From positions 113,298 to 177,297 of the forward strand of contig CAJJDN010000046.1 of NCBI GenBank assembly GCA_905182985.1: 64,000 bases of DNA. Reading direction: 5' to 3'. Source of the stretch: Paramecium sonneborni. Lineage: Eukaryota; Ciliophora; Oligohymenophorea; Peniculida; Parameciidae. The notes under the pieces were generated by a model. The model ran no database searches. It had not been told where the DNA came from and saw only the letters and a list, made by a program, of their open reading frames with translations. Every line of letters begins with the position of its first letter. Position 1 is the stretch's first letter. The translations under genes and the position numbers were made by a program. Below are positions 1 to 10,892 of this stretch, in pieces.

Positions 1-91
1 TTGAATTGGAATTTGAGCTGAAACTGGAACTTGAATTGGAACTTGAGTTGAAACTGGAATTTGAATTGGAACTTGAGCTGAAACTGGAATT
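1..91. repeat. 30-bp coding minisatellite
   Basis: Three copies of a roughly 30-bp unit (ttgaattggaacttgagctg...) lie in tandem. On the minus strand they encode a 10-residue repeat of the type IPVSAQVPIQ, the low-complexity tail of the ubiquitin-like repeat protein. The array continues off the left edge. Confidence 0.85.
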
Positions 92-1529
92 ATCCCAATT
101 CCCGGAGCTAATACCTGATTTATATCATTTTAGTTAATTAAATTTGGTTAAATTTAAACAGGGTAAGGATCCATATTTCCATAAACTGTATTTTAATCTT
201 AAAAATGTAAATTTTACAATTACTACTATACAACTAAAATTTTTACAATCAATATTTACTTCCCATACTCTAATATTGAGGCTAGACGGAAACTACTTGT
301 ATTGCTTAAGGGTAAAATTAATCTTAGGTTTCATCTTTAGTTGATTTTTATTTTTATATAGCTTCTTGATTTATTATTTATTTTTATATATTATCTTTAT
401 TTGATATATCTTGTGATATATTAAATACATTTGGTTTATTTTATATGGTGTCATATACTTTTAAAGTTAAACATTGATATGTCATAAATATTCCAATTTT
501 TTAGTATCCATCTTTATTCAGTTTATTTCCATATTAATCTAAAATATCATAATCTTCAATTTTTATGTTGTGTTATTATTTCAATTATTCGATATACTAT
601 TATAATCCATTTAATTACCTATCCAAGCACTATATTTGGATCAACATATTCTTACACAAAAGGCTATTAGTTTTATCCATAATAAACTGAAAAAGGAACA
701 CCTTAAATTGGAGGTTATTATATGGTGTCATATACTATTAAAGTTAAAAATTGATATGTCATAAATATTCCAATTTTTTAGGATGCATCTTTATTCAGTT
801 TATTTCCATTTTAATCAAAAATATCATAATCTTCAATTTTTATATTGTGTTATTATTTCAATTATTCGATATACTATTATAATCCATTTAATTACCTATC
901 CAAGCACTATATTTGGATCAACATATTCCTGTACAAAAGGCTATTAGTTTTATCCATAATAAACTGAAAAAGGAACACCTTAAATTGGAGGTTATTATAT
1001 GGTGTCATATACTATTAAAGTTAAAAATTGATATGTCATAAATATTCCAATTTTTTAGGATGCATCTTTATTCAGTTTATTTCCATTTTAATCAAAAATA
1101 TCATAATCTTCAATTTTTATATTGTGTTATTATTTCAATTATTCGATATACTATTATAATCCATTTAATTACCTATCCAAGCACTATATTTGGATCAACA
1201 TATTCCTGTACAAAAGGCTATTAGTTTTATCCATAATAAACTGAAAAAGGAACACCTTAATTTTCAGCTCCGCTTTGATTATTTTGTGAATTTTAATTAA
1301 CACTTAAAATAAATTGAGCTTATCTTTCAAAAAGTTCTTTAAGATCAGCATCAGGATGGAGGTAATATTACTAATTATCCTAAAATTAATATCCAATTGA
1401 AAAATTGTGAATTTAAATTTATTTAAACACATAGTCATACATGCTCTGTCCTTTAGCTGATTGATCATTTATTTAAAATATAAAGGGTAAGTCTTAGCTT
1501 TCTGTGTAAATATGAAAAGTCATCATCAT
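1..1529 (-). CDS. Tandem ubiquitin-like-domain protein (3' end beyond window)
   Basis: Reads leftwards from a run of three ATGs (1529, 1526, 1523) and leaves the window still open. The N-terminal part (start MTFHIYTESQDLPFIF) is a diverged ubiquitin-like segment. It is followed by three near-identical 85-residue repeats, each beginning GVPFSVYYGQ and ending near LTLIVYDTIQ; their strand/helix pattern and spacing fit a ubiquitin fold. Each repeat carries one 22-nt intron (GTA..TAG) at the same place, after VLGQ, so 255 coding + 22 intron bases give the 277-bp DNA period. After the third repeat come a Q/N/K-rich linker, a 26-nt intron and a Pro/Val/Gln-rich 10-residue repeat (IPVSAQVPIQ). Function unknown; polyubiquitin-like shape suggests a role in protein interaction or quality control (inference). 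No C-terminal GG is visible in the part present. Confidence 0.75.
447..1260. repeat. Three tandem 277-bp units (ubiquitin-like exon duplication)
   Basis: The landmark ggtgtcatatact recurs at 447, 724 and 1001. Units two and three are almost identical; the 447 unit carries scattered changes. Similarity stops at 1260. The period equals one 85-codon domain plus one 22-nt intron, and the frame stays open through all three, so this is a domain duplication inside a gene and not a satellite. Confidence 0.9.
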
Positions 1530-2831
1530 ATTTTATTAGATAAATTTATTAGTGTTTTATTAATCATAAGGATTTCTATATATTCAGATCTAATTCTATT
1601 AATTATGAGCATCTTTTTATAGAAATAATCTAAAAAATAAAAACTTAATTTTCGATAAATAAAAAAATTTAAGACGAGCCTTTTCTTAGAAATAAAGAAT
1701 GTAATGATTTAATTAACAAATATATTTTGAGAAGTATTTAATACATAAATCATTTTTTCAAAGAATGATTATAATATAGACTATTCTTTGCTATAATAAT
1801 AAGGGTTTTAAATAAAATAAGTATAAGGAAATGATTCTAAAATTGATAAATACTTAAAAGCTAGTAATATTTAGAGTAACATAATTCAAAAGAGAAATAT
1901 TTATTAAAAACATATAATATATGAGATTAATTTTTAGATTGATATGAAATCAATTTTTTATTTTTTATTTGATTGAAATTTAACTATGACATCTGCTTTT
2001 AATATTTTTCTTGCTGTCAACTTTCGAGGAATTAGCGAGATTAAACTTTTTTCTATCGGATGTTTTTGTATGCTAGTAAGAGAGACTCAGTAAATAGTCA
2101 AATATAGATGAGCATTTTTAGATAGGACTAGTTTTTTGTTTTGTTAATTATTAGGAATTTAACATAGTATTTAAGACTAAGATATTTTATTTTTTAAAAA
2201 CCTTATTTATTATCTAAAATTCCAGTTTGACATCTTTTATGGGATGGTTTTTTTTCAGAATTTTATTTCAGTTGAGTAGTTGATTTAAGAACATTCTATT
2301 TATTAACATTATTGATGGATTGTTTTAATTTTTAAGTTATTTTTTTAGACTTTTCTTATTTGATTGGTGATTTATTTTTAGTAAATAAATCAATCGCATT
2401 CATGGATCTTCGACGTTAGAATATTTATGGTTCAATATTTAGTTAACTCTAAAGTGTTGAAAGATTGATATTAAAATAAAATTTACTTCATTCAATTAAA
2501 ATTGATGTTGACTTCTATCAGTAAGTAAACTTAATTCATGAGATTCAATCAAAAGATTGGAGAAGTCATAACTAAAAGTTTTCTTTTAACATTTTGAACA
2601 TTGAATCCAATATTTGTTTTATAATTAGCTTTTTGATATATAAATGATAAAGAAGTACCTTTATTACAATTATTTATTTTTATTTGTGCATTTGAGGCAA
2701 ATATGATGAGAGCAAATTAATTAAATCAACGCTGTATTTTTGAAGCAAAGTTGACATGTTTGCATTTATTTGTAATAATTTCTTTTTATAAATACATAAA
2801 TGATTATTTGTAATGTACTTAAATTATAAAC
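1530..2831. other. Intergenic, no gene recognised
   Basis: AT-rich sequence between the ubiquitin-like repeat gene and eS25. Several frames stay open for tens of codons, as expected when TGA is the only stop, but none has a start, introns and composition that convince. From 2312 on it belongs to the exact duplication. No tRNA-like element seen. Confidence 0.5.
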
Positions 2832-3339
2832 TCATTTCTTAGCTGGAGCTTTCTTTTAAGCTTAAGGCTTCTCTGCAGCAGCAGCAGCAGCGGCGGCTTT
2901 TTATGCTGCTACAACTTAAGCATTAACAGTGTAGATATATTATTAAGAGTTTTATTCACCAGCTGGAACCAATAAACCTTTTTATGCAAAATGTCTAATG
3001 CATCTTCTTGCTAAAGAACTATGATTATAAATATATAAACAATATTTACCCATTTACTTTAAATTTATCTGACACTGTTGAAACTGTGATCAATGCACCC
3101 ATTTTTGGTAATTAGGTCTCAATTTATTTGTAGGATGCTTAATCTAAAAATACGGCATTGTTCAACTTATCCTTTGCTCTTCCCTTGGTCCATTTCTATT
3201 ATGCATAATCAAAAAAGATGGAATACCTTTTTTGTTTATTTACTTCTTTGTGATGCAGCTTTAGCAATCTAATCCTTTGTTTTCTTTTAACCTTAAGTTG
3301 GTTGTTTTCCCTAAAGTATATTATTAGATGTATTACCAT
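2832..3339 (-). CDS. RPS25: Ribosomal protein eS25 (first, probably artefactual copy)
   Basis: Same sequence as the gene at 3966-4473; see that entry for the protein. The copy lies left of the N and is most simply a second assembly of one locus. It is complete from ATG to TGA (139 residues, three introns). Confidence 0.85.
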
Positions 3340-3387
3340 GATTTCAAATCTTTAATAAAAATTTTGAAAAATATTTAATACCAATTA

Positions 3388-3444
3388 ATGCAGCAATAAG
3401 TCACCACAGTTCACACAGATAAATTCAAAGCCATAGGTCCCTAT
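3388..3444 (+). pseudogene. 5' fragment of RidA cut by the gap base
   Basis: The first 57 bases of the RidA gene (from MQQQVTTVHTD) as found at 4522, ending at the N. It is not a true pseudogene but the truncated edge of a contig that overlaps the next one. Confidence 0.85.
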
Positions 3445-3445
3445 N
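3445..3445. other. Assembly gap (single N)
   Basis: The only ambiguous base noticed in the window. It separates two identical 1,133-bp stretches and therefore marks a scaffold join, not a sequenced base. Confidence 0.95.
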
Positions 3446-3965
3446 TTGATGGATTGTTTTAATTTTTAAGTTATTTTTTTAGACTTTTCTTATTTGATTG
3501 GTGATTTATTTTTAGTAAATAAATCAATCGCATTCATGGATCTTCGACGTTAGAATATTTATGGTTCAATATTTAGTTAACTCTAAAGTGTTGAAAGATT
3601 GATATTAAAATAAAATTTACTTCATTCAATTAAAATTGATGTTGACTTCTATCAGTAAGTAAACTTAATTCATGAGATTCAATCAAAAGATTGGAGAAGT
3701 CATAACTAAAAGTTTTCTTTTAACATTTTGAACATTGAATCCAATATTTGTTTTATAATTAGCTTTTTGATATATAAATGATAAAGAAGTACCTTTATTA
3801 CAATTATTTATTTTTATTTGTGCATTTGAGGCAAATATGATGAGAGCAAATTAATTAAATCAACGCTGTATTTTTGAAGCAAAGTTGACATGTTTGCATT
3901 TATTTGTAATAATTTCTTTTTATAAATACATAAATGATTATTTGTAATGTACTTAAATTATAAAC

Positions 3966-4473
3966 TCATTTCTTAGCTGGAGCTTTCTTTTAAGCTTAAG
4001 GCTTCTCTGCAGCAGCAGCAGCAGCGGCGGCTTTTTATGCTGCTACAACTTAAGCATTAACAGTGTAGATATATTATTAAGAGTTTTATTCACCAGCTGG
4101 AACCAATAAACCTTTTTATGCAAAATGTCTAATGCATCTTCTTGCTAAAGAACTATGATTATAAATATATAAACAATATTTACCCATTTACTTTAAATTT
4201 ATCTGACACTGTTGAAACTGTGATCAATGCACCCATTTTTGGTAATTAGGTCTCAATTTATTTGTAGGATGCTTAATCTAAAAATACGGCATTGTTCAAC
4301 TTATCCTTTGCTCTTCCCTTGGTCCATTTCTATTATGCATAATCAAAAAAGATGGAATACCTTTTTTGTTTATTTACTTCTTTGTGATGCAGCTTTAGCA
4401 ATCTAATCCTTTGTTTTCTTTTAACCTTAAGTTGGTTGTTTTCCCTAAAGTATATTATTAGATGTATTACCAT
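3966..4473 (-). CDS. RPS25: Small-subunit ribosomal protein eS25
   Basis: Component of the 40S ribosomal subunit. The spliced protein is 139 residues: start MGKQPTQGQKK, a Lys-rich N-terminal tail, then the winged-helix core with the family's hallmark stretch SLARRCIRHFAQKG followed by LLVPAGEQNSQQYIYT. An Ala-rich tail (a run of GCN codons) ends in APAKK-TGA. Three introns of 26, 31 and 31 nt, all GTA..TAG; the first falls directly after the ATG. Its start is 48 bp from the RidA start on the other strand, so the two share a short divergent promoter. Family identity is firm; the second copy at 2832 is probably an assembly duplicate. Confidence 0.96.
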
Positions 4474-4521
4474 GATTTCAAATCTTTAATAAAAATTTTG
4501 AAAAATATTTAATACCAATTA

Positions 4522-4952
4522 ATGCAGCAATAAGTCACCACAGTTCACACAGATAAATTCAAAGCCATAGGTCCCTATTCTGCTGGTAAAATAGTTGCAC
4601 CAACAGCCCACCTAGTCTATTTATCAGGATAGTTAGGAATTGTTCCAGAAGTAAATATTAAAATATCTATGTACAATAGACAGGAAATTTAATTTCTGAA
4701 GATGTTGCAGAATAAGCTACTTAAGCTATGAAAAATGTTGGAATTTTGTTAGAAGCATCTAAATCTAGCTTTAAGAATGTTGTTAAATGCATCGTCTATT
4801 TAGTTGATATGGCTGACTTTGCAAAAGTTAATGAGGCATATGCTAAATTCTTTGATGGTGAATATCCAGCAAGAGTTTGTATAGCTGTCAAATAATTACC
4901 AAAAGGTGGCTTAGTAGAAGTTGAAGTCATTGCAGTTTAAGATACTGAATGA
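4522..4952 (+). CDS. RidA/YjgF-family reactive-intermediate deaminase
   Basis: 133 residues after removing one 29-nt intron (GTAAAT..ATAG, following GIVPE). Members hydrolyse reactive enamine/imine intermediates made by PLP enzymes such as threonine dehydratase. Seen in the sequence: AIGPYSAG near the N-terminus, YLSGQLGI, a central AVKQ/YARVCIAV region and the closing motif LPKGGLVEVEVIA. The Arg of ARVC is the family's substrate-binding arginine. Length is typical (about 130). No targeting peptide is evident, so cytosolic location is likely. Confidence 0.95.
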
Positions 4953-5220
4953 CGTATAATATATTTGCATAAAATTTTATAAAAACAACATATTAGTTTT
5001 AATCATATTATTATTTCCAATTTTTTCATATTCTCTATTTAAAGCAAATCTTCAATAATCATACAAATCAATTAGTATTAGAAATAATACAAAATTTTAT
5101 TGCTCCCAAGAAAGACATAAATATCAATGGAAATTCCCTCGTTATTCATCCGATTTAAGATTTATAAATCAGATTTTTACATTTACTCTATATTATATAT
5201 TTAATAAATAAATTAGAGTG

Positions 5221-7011
5221 ATGAAAGGAAGTTAATAAAATGTTTTTCTTAAAGAATTGAAAGAAATACCTGTTTATTCCGATAACTGGTTTTGGAAGCT
5301 TCGAATGAGAAATTAAGCATTACTTCAATTCTCAATAATATTTATTTTCATGCTAGGAGTTGTTTTAGGAATTTATTTAGTCAATATGGCAATAATAGTT
5401 CCTCTTTTAGAATAATCATCCTTCGAAATCTATAATCATAATGCAAAATATACATTACAAAGTCATTTGAGAAGCTATGATGGTATTCTAAATGGGATAT
5501 TTCAAATAAGTAATATTTTAAATCAATCAAGATATTCACTAATTACAGATACTCCATAAAATTTATACATAGTCTTATCAAAATCTTGAAAAAGAAGATA
5601 ATATTACTTTAGATTATCGAGCTCATATGGATTATGCAGGTACAAATAAAATGCCTTAAATACTTGTGGATCAACCAGCAGGTTCATTGTAGAAAACCCA
5701 TTCCTTTATGTGCTATACGAACAAAACTAATATTACATATCCAATGAATAAGATTACATTGATAAATTTAAAGATTTAAGAGACTATGTATCCTATAGGA
5801 CATATTTTGGCTGCAACCAAATTAAACATCTAATCGCTTTTCTATGTAGGAACTTTAGAGGAACCTTAAGTTTACTTTTCTTATCCTTGTACAAATTTTC
5901 AATAAAATATATATGGATTGAATATTCCAAAACGTCCTTGGTTTTTAAAAGGTGTAAGCGTATATAATCAAACAAATTTCAGTGACTATGATTATCAATT
6001 TACTGACCCATTTCTTCGTAATCTTAATTAAATATTTATATAGAATTTACAAAAGACAAAATTGAAGTAACACTAGTTATGCCTTTACTTGATAAAGACT
6101 TAAATTTAAAAGGAGTGATGGCTTCAGATTTAGGAACAGATTTAAATAAATTTGTAGTTAAAACAGATTAAAATGTTCACATGATCCTTTTAGCAGATTC
6201 TAAAGGTTTGTTGATTTATCATAGTTACAATGTTAGTTTAACTCTTTTACCAATTTACATTTTTAATACTACTCTAACAGGATTCACATCAGATGATTGG
6301 ACTTCAATAAAAGAAACAAAATAAAGTAATTGTTCATCATATCCTAAAAACTCAAGTTTGCTTTGTCGTTATAATAGTGTTTATGATAAGGATTTGGTAA
6401 TCACAATTCATGAAGTAAAGAAATTTAATTATCTCTTTATGATGTAAATATTGAAATAAATTTAGCTAAGATTCCATGATACTACTGACTACACTAATTA
6501 TTAAGTTAAATCGACAGAGGAAATGTTAAATAAATTATAATCAGAGGCAATTTAATTCCTATAAATAGCTCTTGGCATTTTTCTAGCAGCTTTATTTATA
6601 GCTATTTGTATTCTTATCTTAATTTTCTATCCAATCTAAAACATAATTGATAATTGTCATTATATAATGGGAATCAAGAATAAACAAAATGTACACAAGA
6701 AGATTTTGCTTACAAAATTTTTTATGCCTTTTCTGAATCCTCAATTATAATTATTGTTTTTAGCATACACTAATTTAGTTAAACGATTCTTATCTTTATC
6801 ATAGTCAAAAGGAAATCTATGTAAAACGATGGAAGCGTTACAATATCCAAAAAAAATTAAATAAAGAGCTCACTAATATTTGATTCGATATTTAAAGAAA
6901 TATTTAGGCCTAATAGAAAAAAATACAGTTGTATTTTAGGTTCCTATTCGGCTTCCATCTTAGTTAATGGGAAGATTTATTGAGAAATTACTAATGAAAT
7001 TTTACTTATGA
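5221..7011 (+). CDS. Two-helix membrane protein with Cache-like extracellular domain, one frameshift
   Basis: Start MKGSQQNVFLKELKE gives a short cytosolic head, then a transmembrane helix (about residues 38-60, IIFIFMLGVVLGIYLVNMA), a roughly 400-residue extracytoplasmic region, a second helix (IALGIFLAALFIAICILIL) and about 140 cytosolic residues with no recognised catalytic domain. This layout and the N-terminal YTLQSHLRSYDGILNGIF helix resemble Cache sensor domains of ciliate receptors (inference). One 26-nt intron (GTAATC..ATAG) near 6020. Between about 5500 and 5575 the frame shifts by one extra base with no intron to explain it; both sides read well. This is either an assembly indel or a broken gene. 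Spliced length is about 587 residues. Confidence 0.65.
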
Positions 7012-7031
7012 TAATAATTATATGATATTTT

Positions 7032-8115
7032 TCATGAAGATGGTGCTGGTTATTCTTCAATTAATGGTTGATATTGATCCAACTATTATTATTGTTGTTG
7101 TTATTATTGTTGTACTTACTACTATTACTGTTCACCACCTAAATAAGTATTAACAACTTCTGTTCCATATTTCTTTTAAACTATTTGTTTTGTTCCATTT
7201 CCAATAGAACTTCCAACTTAACATAATGCTGTTCCTAATCCTGAAAGTGCTGTTCCTGCTGCATCCCAAGTAGCTGATGTTAATTATTTACTTTACTTCA
7301 AAACTATAAAATATCATTAACATCATATTTACTCTTGCTATCTGAATTATCAATTTTCTATCCAAGTTCATTTGTTAATTCTTTTGTTTTCTCTGCTACT
7401 GGTTTAAACAATTATCCTAGATACTGTCCTGTTACATCAAAAACTTCACTAACTTTCTCTTTTGTAGTTTAAAATTTAGTCTTTGTATTAGGATCAACTT
7501 AAACTTCTTAACCTGGTTATATTTTATCATTCAAATATTAAGTTCCTTTATTTATTCCTGATGCCATCATAGTTCCCAAGAACATAAATCCTTTTTTCAG
7601 ATAGCTAATGAATAAAATTAATCAATTTACTCTCCTCCTTTTGTAATATACGAGGCAGCATCATTAGGATTATCTAAAGGGTTAGTAGCAATGTCTTTGC
7701 AATGAAGTTCAATTGTGTCTTTGAATTGCTGTATTTACATAGCTTACTCAAATGGTACCATAGAAACTACAGTGTTTAAGGCTGTGTGGAATACATTCAA
7801 TAAGTCACTTTGTGGAATAAAGATTCCATTTAAACCTAAAACATATTGTAGTTTTTTCGATTTACCTTAGTCTATATGAGGAAATATAAGTGTCAATCCA
7901 GATTCAGACTATATATATACAAAAGGAGTTCCAGGAACAATATTCTGACAGAATCTCTCTATTGTAATGAAATGAGTTTTTGAATCTTAAAATTATGCCA
8001 GTTTTACAGTCCCTTAAAAAACCTTATTTCTGGAATTCTAAATTAATCTGAAAAATTATGCGTTCTCTGCCATTGAAACTACTTAAGCCATTTCTTTAGG
8101 TTGTTCTTATTGCAT
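7032..8115 (-). CDS. Senescence/spartin (ERD7-type) domain protein
   Basis: 342 residues after removing two introns (26 and 29 nt). The C-terminal half carries the senescence-domain pattern: YLKKGFMFLG, then KGTQYLNDKIQPG, VSEVFDVTGQYLGQL, AEKTKELTNELG and ATWDAAGTALSGLGTAL...GTKQIVQKKYG. These match the spaced Gly/Ala helices of plant ERD7 and animal spartin, proteins linked to lipid droplets and membrane contact. The N-terminal half (MQQEQPKEMAQVV) resembles the PH-like region ahead of that domain (inference). It ends in a Gln-rich tail (TAA/TAG and CAA run) and EEQPAPSS. It is divergent from YKT6 with only 32 bp between starts. Confidence 0.8.
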
Positions 8116-8147
8116 TTTTAATATTTAAAATAATAGATACGTGTAAA
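8116..8147. promoter_or_regulatory. 32-bp divergent promoter
   Basis: The whole region between the start codons of the senescence-domain gene (-) and YKT6 (+). It is purely AT-rich (tttaatatttaaaataatag); any core promoter elements for both genes must lie here or inside coding sequence. Confidence 0.6.
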
Positions 8148-8865
8148 ATGAGAATAATGGCAATGTACCTTTTGAAATATCATCCTGAAAATCCAATTTT
8201 TATATCCTAACATTATGAACTCTCTTTCATAAAGTACAATTTTCTTAATATTAAATTTTTTAGTTGGTTTCAGCGTCCTTTTTTTAAGGAAACTCTCAAT
8301 TTTGGTGCTAGAACATGTGCAGCGTAATATATATAGAATAAAATTAATAGACGAGCCAAACCTGGTACAAAAAGTGCTGTGGCTAATCAAGAAGCTCATG
8401 CTGTATCATATATATGCATTGATAAAAATAATCTAGCAGCTCTTGTTATAGCTGATGATTAATATCCTGAAAAGGTAGCTTTTATGGTTATACAAAACAT
8501 GTATTAAGAATATTATCGTCAATACAATTCAATGTTCTTAGACACTATAGTCGGTATTCATCATATATTCATCATTTTATAGCTGATCAAAATATAAATA
8601 TACCAAAATTCGATGAATTCATAAAAATTTATTAAGATCCTAAAGAAGTTGATAAATTGCTTAAGATAGAGAATACTCTAAATGAAGTCACTATGATTGT
8701 CCATTAATCTCTAGATGATGTAAATCTAAAATAAAGAATTAGCTTCTAAAAAGAGGAGAAACATTAGAATCATTAATGGCAAAATCAAAAGACATGAGCA
8801 GTGTTAGTCTAGATTTCTATAAAAATGCTAAAAAAACTAATAATAAATGTTGCAGCCTTTATTGA
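8148..8865 (+). CDS. YKT6: R-SNARE YKT6
   Basis: 212 residues, three introns (27, 29 and 23 nt). It has an N-terminal longin domain starting MRIMAMYLLKY with AHAVSYICIDKNNLAALVIAD in its core, then a coiled-coil SNARE motif: DKLLKIENTLNEV, VHQSLDDLLKRGETLESL (the zero-layer Arg is the R of LLKRGE) and MSSVSLDFYKNAKKTN. There is no transmembrane helix. The tail NNKCCSLY is the double-Cys end used by YKT6 for palmitoylation and prenylation. Acts in ER-Golgi, endosomal and autophagosomal fusion. The last residue, Tyr, is unusual for a CaaX box. Confidence 0.96.
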
Positions 8866-8922
8866 ATAATCCTATCAATATATGTTTACATTGTTATATA
8901 TAATATATGTATATCATATAAT

Positions 8923-9311
8923 TCATAATGTTGCTGCTTTTAAAGCCATCTCTTTTGCTTTTGCTTCATTATTACCTAAGAATGTGCTGATTTATTATCC
9001 CTTATTAAATAAATAAACAGCTGGGATTCCTTAGCTCTAAGAGTTATTTAAATTTCTTACAGCATATTGACCTGAAATCTTTTATAAGTCATCTATATCA
9101 ACATTGACTACTGCTAATTCCCATTTTCCTTAACTTTATTCATGAAGACTATGAAGCTTAGGTTTCAACACTTTGCAAGGACCACACCTAATCTTTTAAA
9201 TTATTTTTAATACCAATCGGCATAGAAATCAACAATAACAGGTTTAGGATTTTCAAGAACAAGACTTTTCCATTCTGCTTATGACTTAATCTATAATACC
9301 TACCCTTACAT
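8923..9311 (-). CDS. Thioredoxin
   Basis: 120 residues with one 26-nt intron that splits the tryptophan codon just before the active site. Motifs: PVIVDFYADWCGPCK (redox-active Cys pair with WCGPC), KPKLHSLHEQ, LAVVNVDIDDLQKISGQYAV, then the cis-proline loop GIPAVYLFNKG. Slightly longer than classical thioredoxin (about 105) because of an N-terminal MQGQVLQIKSQAEWKS stretch. No clear mitochondrial presequence. Reduces protein disulphides; electron donor not visible here. Confidence 0.95.
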
Positions 9312-9427
9312 AATTTAATTTAAAAATAAATATATCTAAAATAAGATAATAATTTGCTTAAAAAACACGTCACTAATTAATTCTTACGTATCTCAAACAA
9401 TTTTAATTAAAAATATAAATAATCTCA

Positions 9428-10701
9428 TCATTCAGAATTTTCTATATTCTAATTATCTGTCACAAATATTTTAAATAAATCTGATATTTAAAATATTGAA
9501 ACAACTCTTTCTTCATTATCTAAACATACCAAACTACCTCTAGGTGATAATAAAAGATTTTCAACAACCTTTGTTATATATAAGAATTTGCTTTACTTGT
9601 TTTAATGTCTGATTAAATGTAAATTATTATTTATTCCTTATGTAACATGCCAAATATTTGCGATCTTCTGTTTTAATCAATGATAAAAACTTTTCTGCTG
9701 TAGATGCTAACTAATATTTATGAGAATTCAAAATTACTATATCAAACATCTAATATTTCAGAATAAATAAGAAATCTCTTCTATCAATTAATCCCAAATA
9801 TTTCTTCTTTTTATCAACTATGGCAATGGTATTTCTTTTGTAGATGTAAATTAATTTATAAAATAGACTAATAATACAATTCAATATATACTCATAAACA
9901 GGAATATCTCCTGGAAGAATATATTGTTAATTGGTTGCTTCATCTTTGAAATATTCCATTTATAATTCATGTTATTCATAATGAATAGTAGTTGTTTTAT
10001 TTTAATGTTTTTTTAAAGCAAAATATTAACTAAATCCCTTCACTAAGAAACTAAGGATATCTTTTTGTTATATAATTCCTGCAACCATTTTAGACTCTTT
10101 TTCTATGACAATAATTCGAGTAATATTTTCTGTAATAAATTTTTAGCAGACATCATTTAAATTTTCATCTAATTCTGCTTTTACAAGACAATTTTAATGA
10201 AGGTTTTCTCCAATACTATTAAACCAAACTTTGACTGAAATATTTTTAAAATCTTATAATAATTAATTGAATTAATCTATTGTTAATTAACCATATATGG
10301 TTCTTTTTATTGGTGAATATGATTCATCTTCATTCTCCATTTCAATAATGGTTGCTATATTATTTGTTGTCCAAACTATCTAAAAATATATTAATTAAAT
10401 TACTATTTGGAATTTCATAGAGAACATTGTAATAACATTTTAAAACAGTTTTAATGAGATCTGTTGATGTAAATACACCATCATAATTAGCAATCTCTTA
10501 ATTCCAAAATAATACTTCATCAACATGAGAATCAATAAATATTTTGAAAGTATCAAAAAGAGACAAGGTCATATCAACAACAGACACTTGATTATTTATA
10601 GATAAACAATCATAAACACTACTATCACGCAAAAAGTATGTTAAAGTTTTGACATATTCTTCTTTTAATAAATCTTCTTTGCTTGGTTGACAACGTTTCA
10701 T
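9428..10701 (-). CDS. AMPK/SNF1 gamma-type subunit (CBS repeats)
   Basis: 405 residues. It begins MKRCQPSKEDLL and quickly reaches FLRDSSVYDCL, equivalent to the first CBS stretch of AMPK gamma, followed by YDGVFTSTDLIKTVLKCYYNVL. Later come FITENITRIIVIEKESKMVAG, an IAIVDKKKKYLGLIDR stretch and a last CBS: QTLKQVVENLLLSPRGSLVC then RVVSIFQISDLFKIF. The family binds AMP/ADP/ATP and regulates the kinase heterotrimer. Two 28-nt introns; the one at 9569-9596 starts GTAAAG but ends AAG, and removing it both restores the frame and gives the expected CBS spacing. Confidence 0.88.
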
Positions 10702-10892
10702 TTACATTAAAATAAATATATTATTATAATAAATTTACAAAAGTATTTTATTTTCAGATGATTTTAATATTAAAGAAACCATTTGAAGAATTTATAACAT
10801 GAATTACTGCAAAATAGTAAGTGTGTAGTGAAAAATCTATTGATAAAAAATAATAATACATTTTTTTTTGTAAATTTATTTAATTTATTAAA

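Larger units (their letters stand above)
2312..4578. repeat. Exact 1,133-bp direct duplication across a one-base gap
   Basis: Bases 2312-3444 recur at 3446-4578 with a constant offset of 1,134 and no difference seen in the stretches compared. The only base between the copies is the N at 3445. The first copy stops inside the RidA gene; the second runs on into the intact gene. This is the signature of two contigs with unrecognised overlapping ends joined at a gap. Confidence 0.95.

Noticed and set aside
447..1260. Non-coding satellite or subtelomeric repeat
   Set aside because: The period is exactly 85 codons plus a 22-nt intron, the frame is open through every unit and the protein has a ubiquitin-like pattern.
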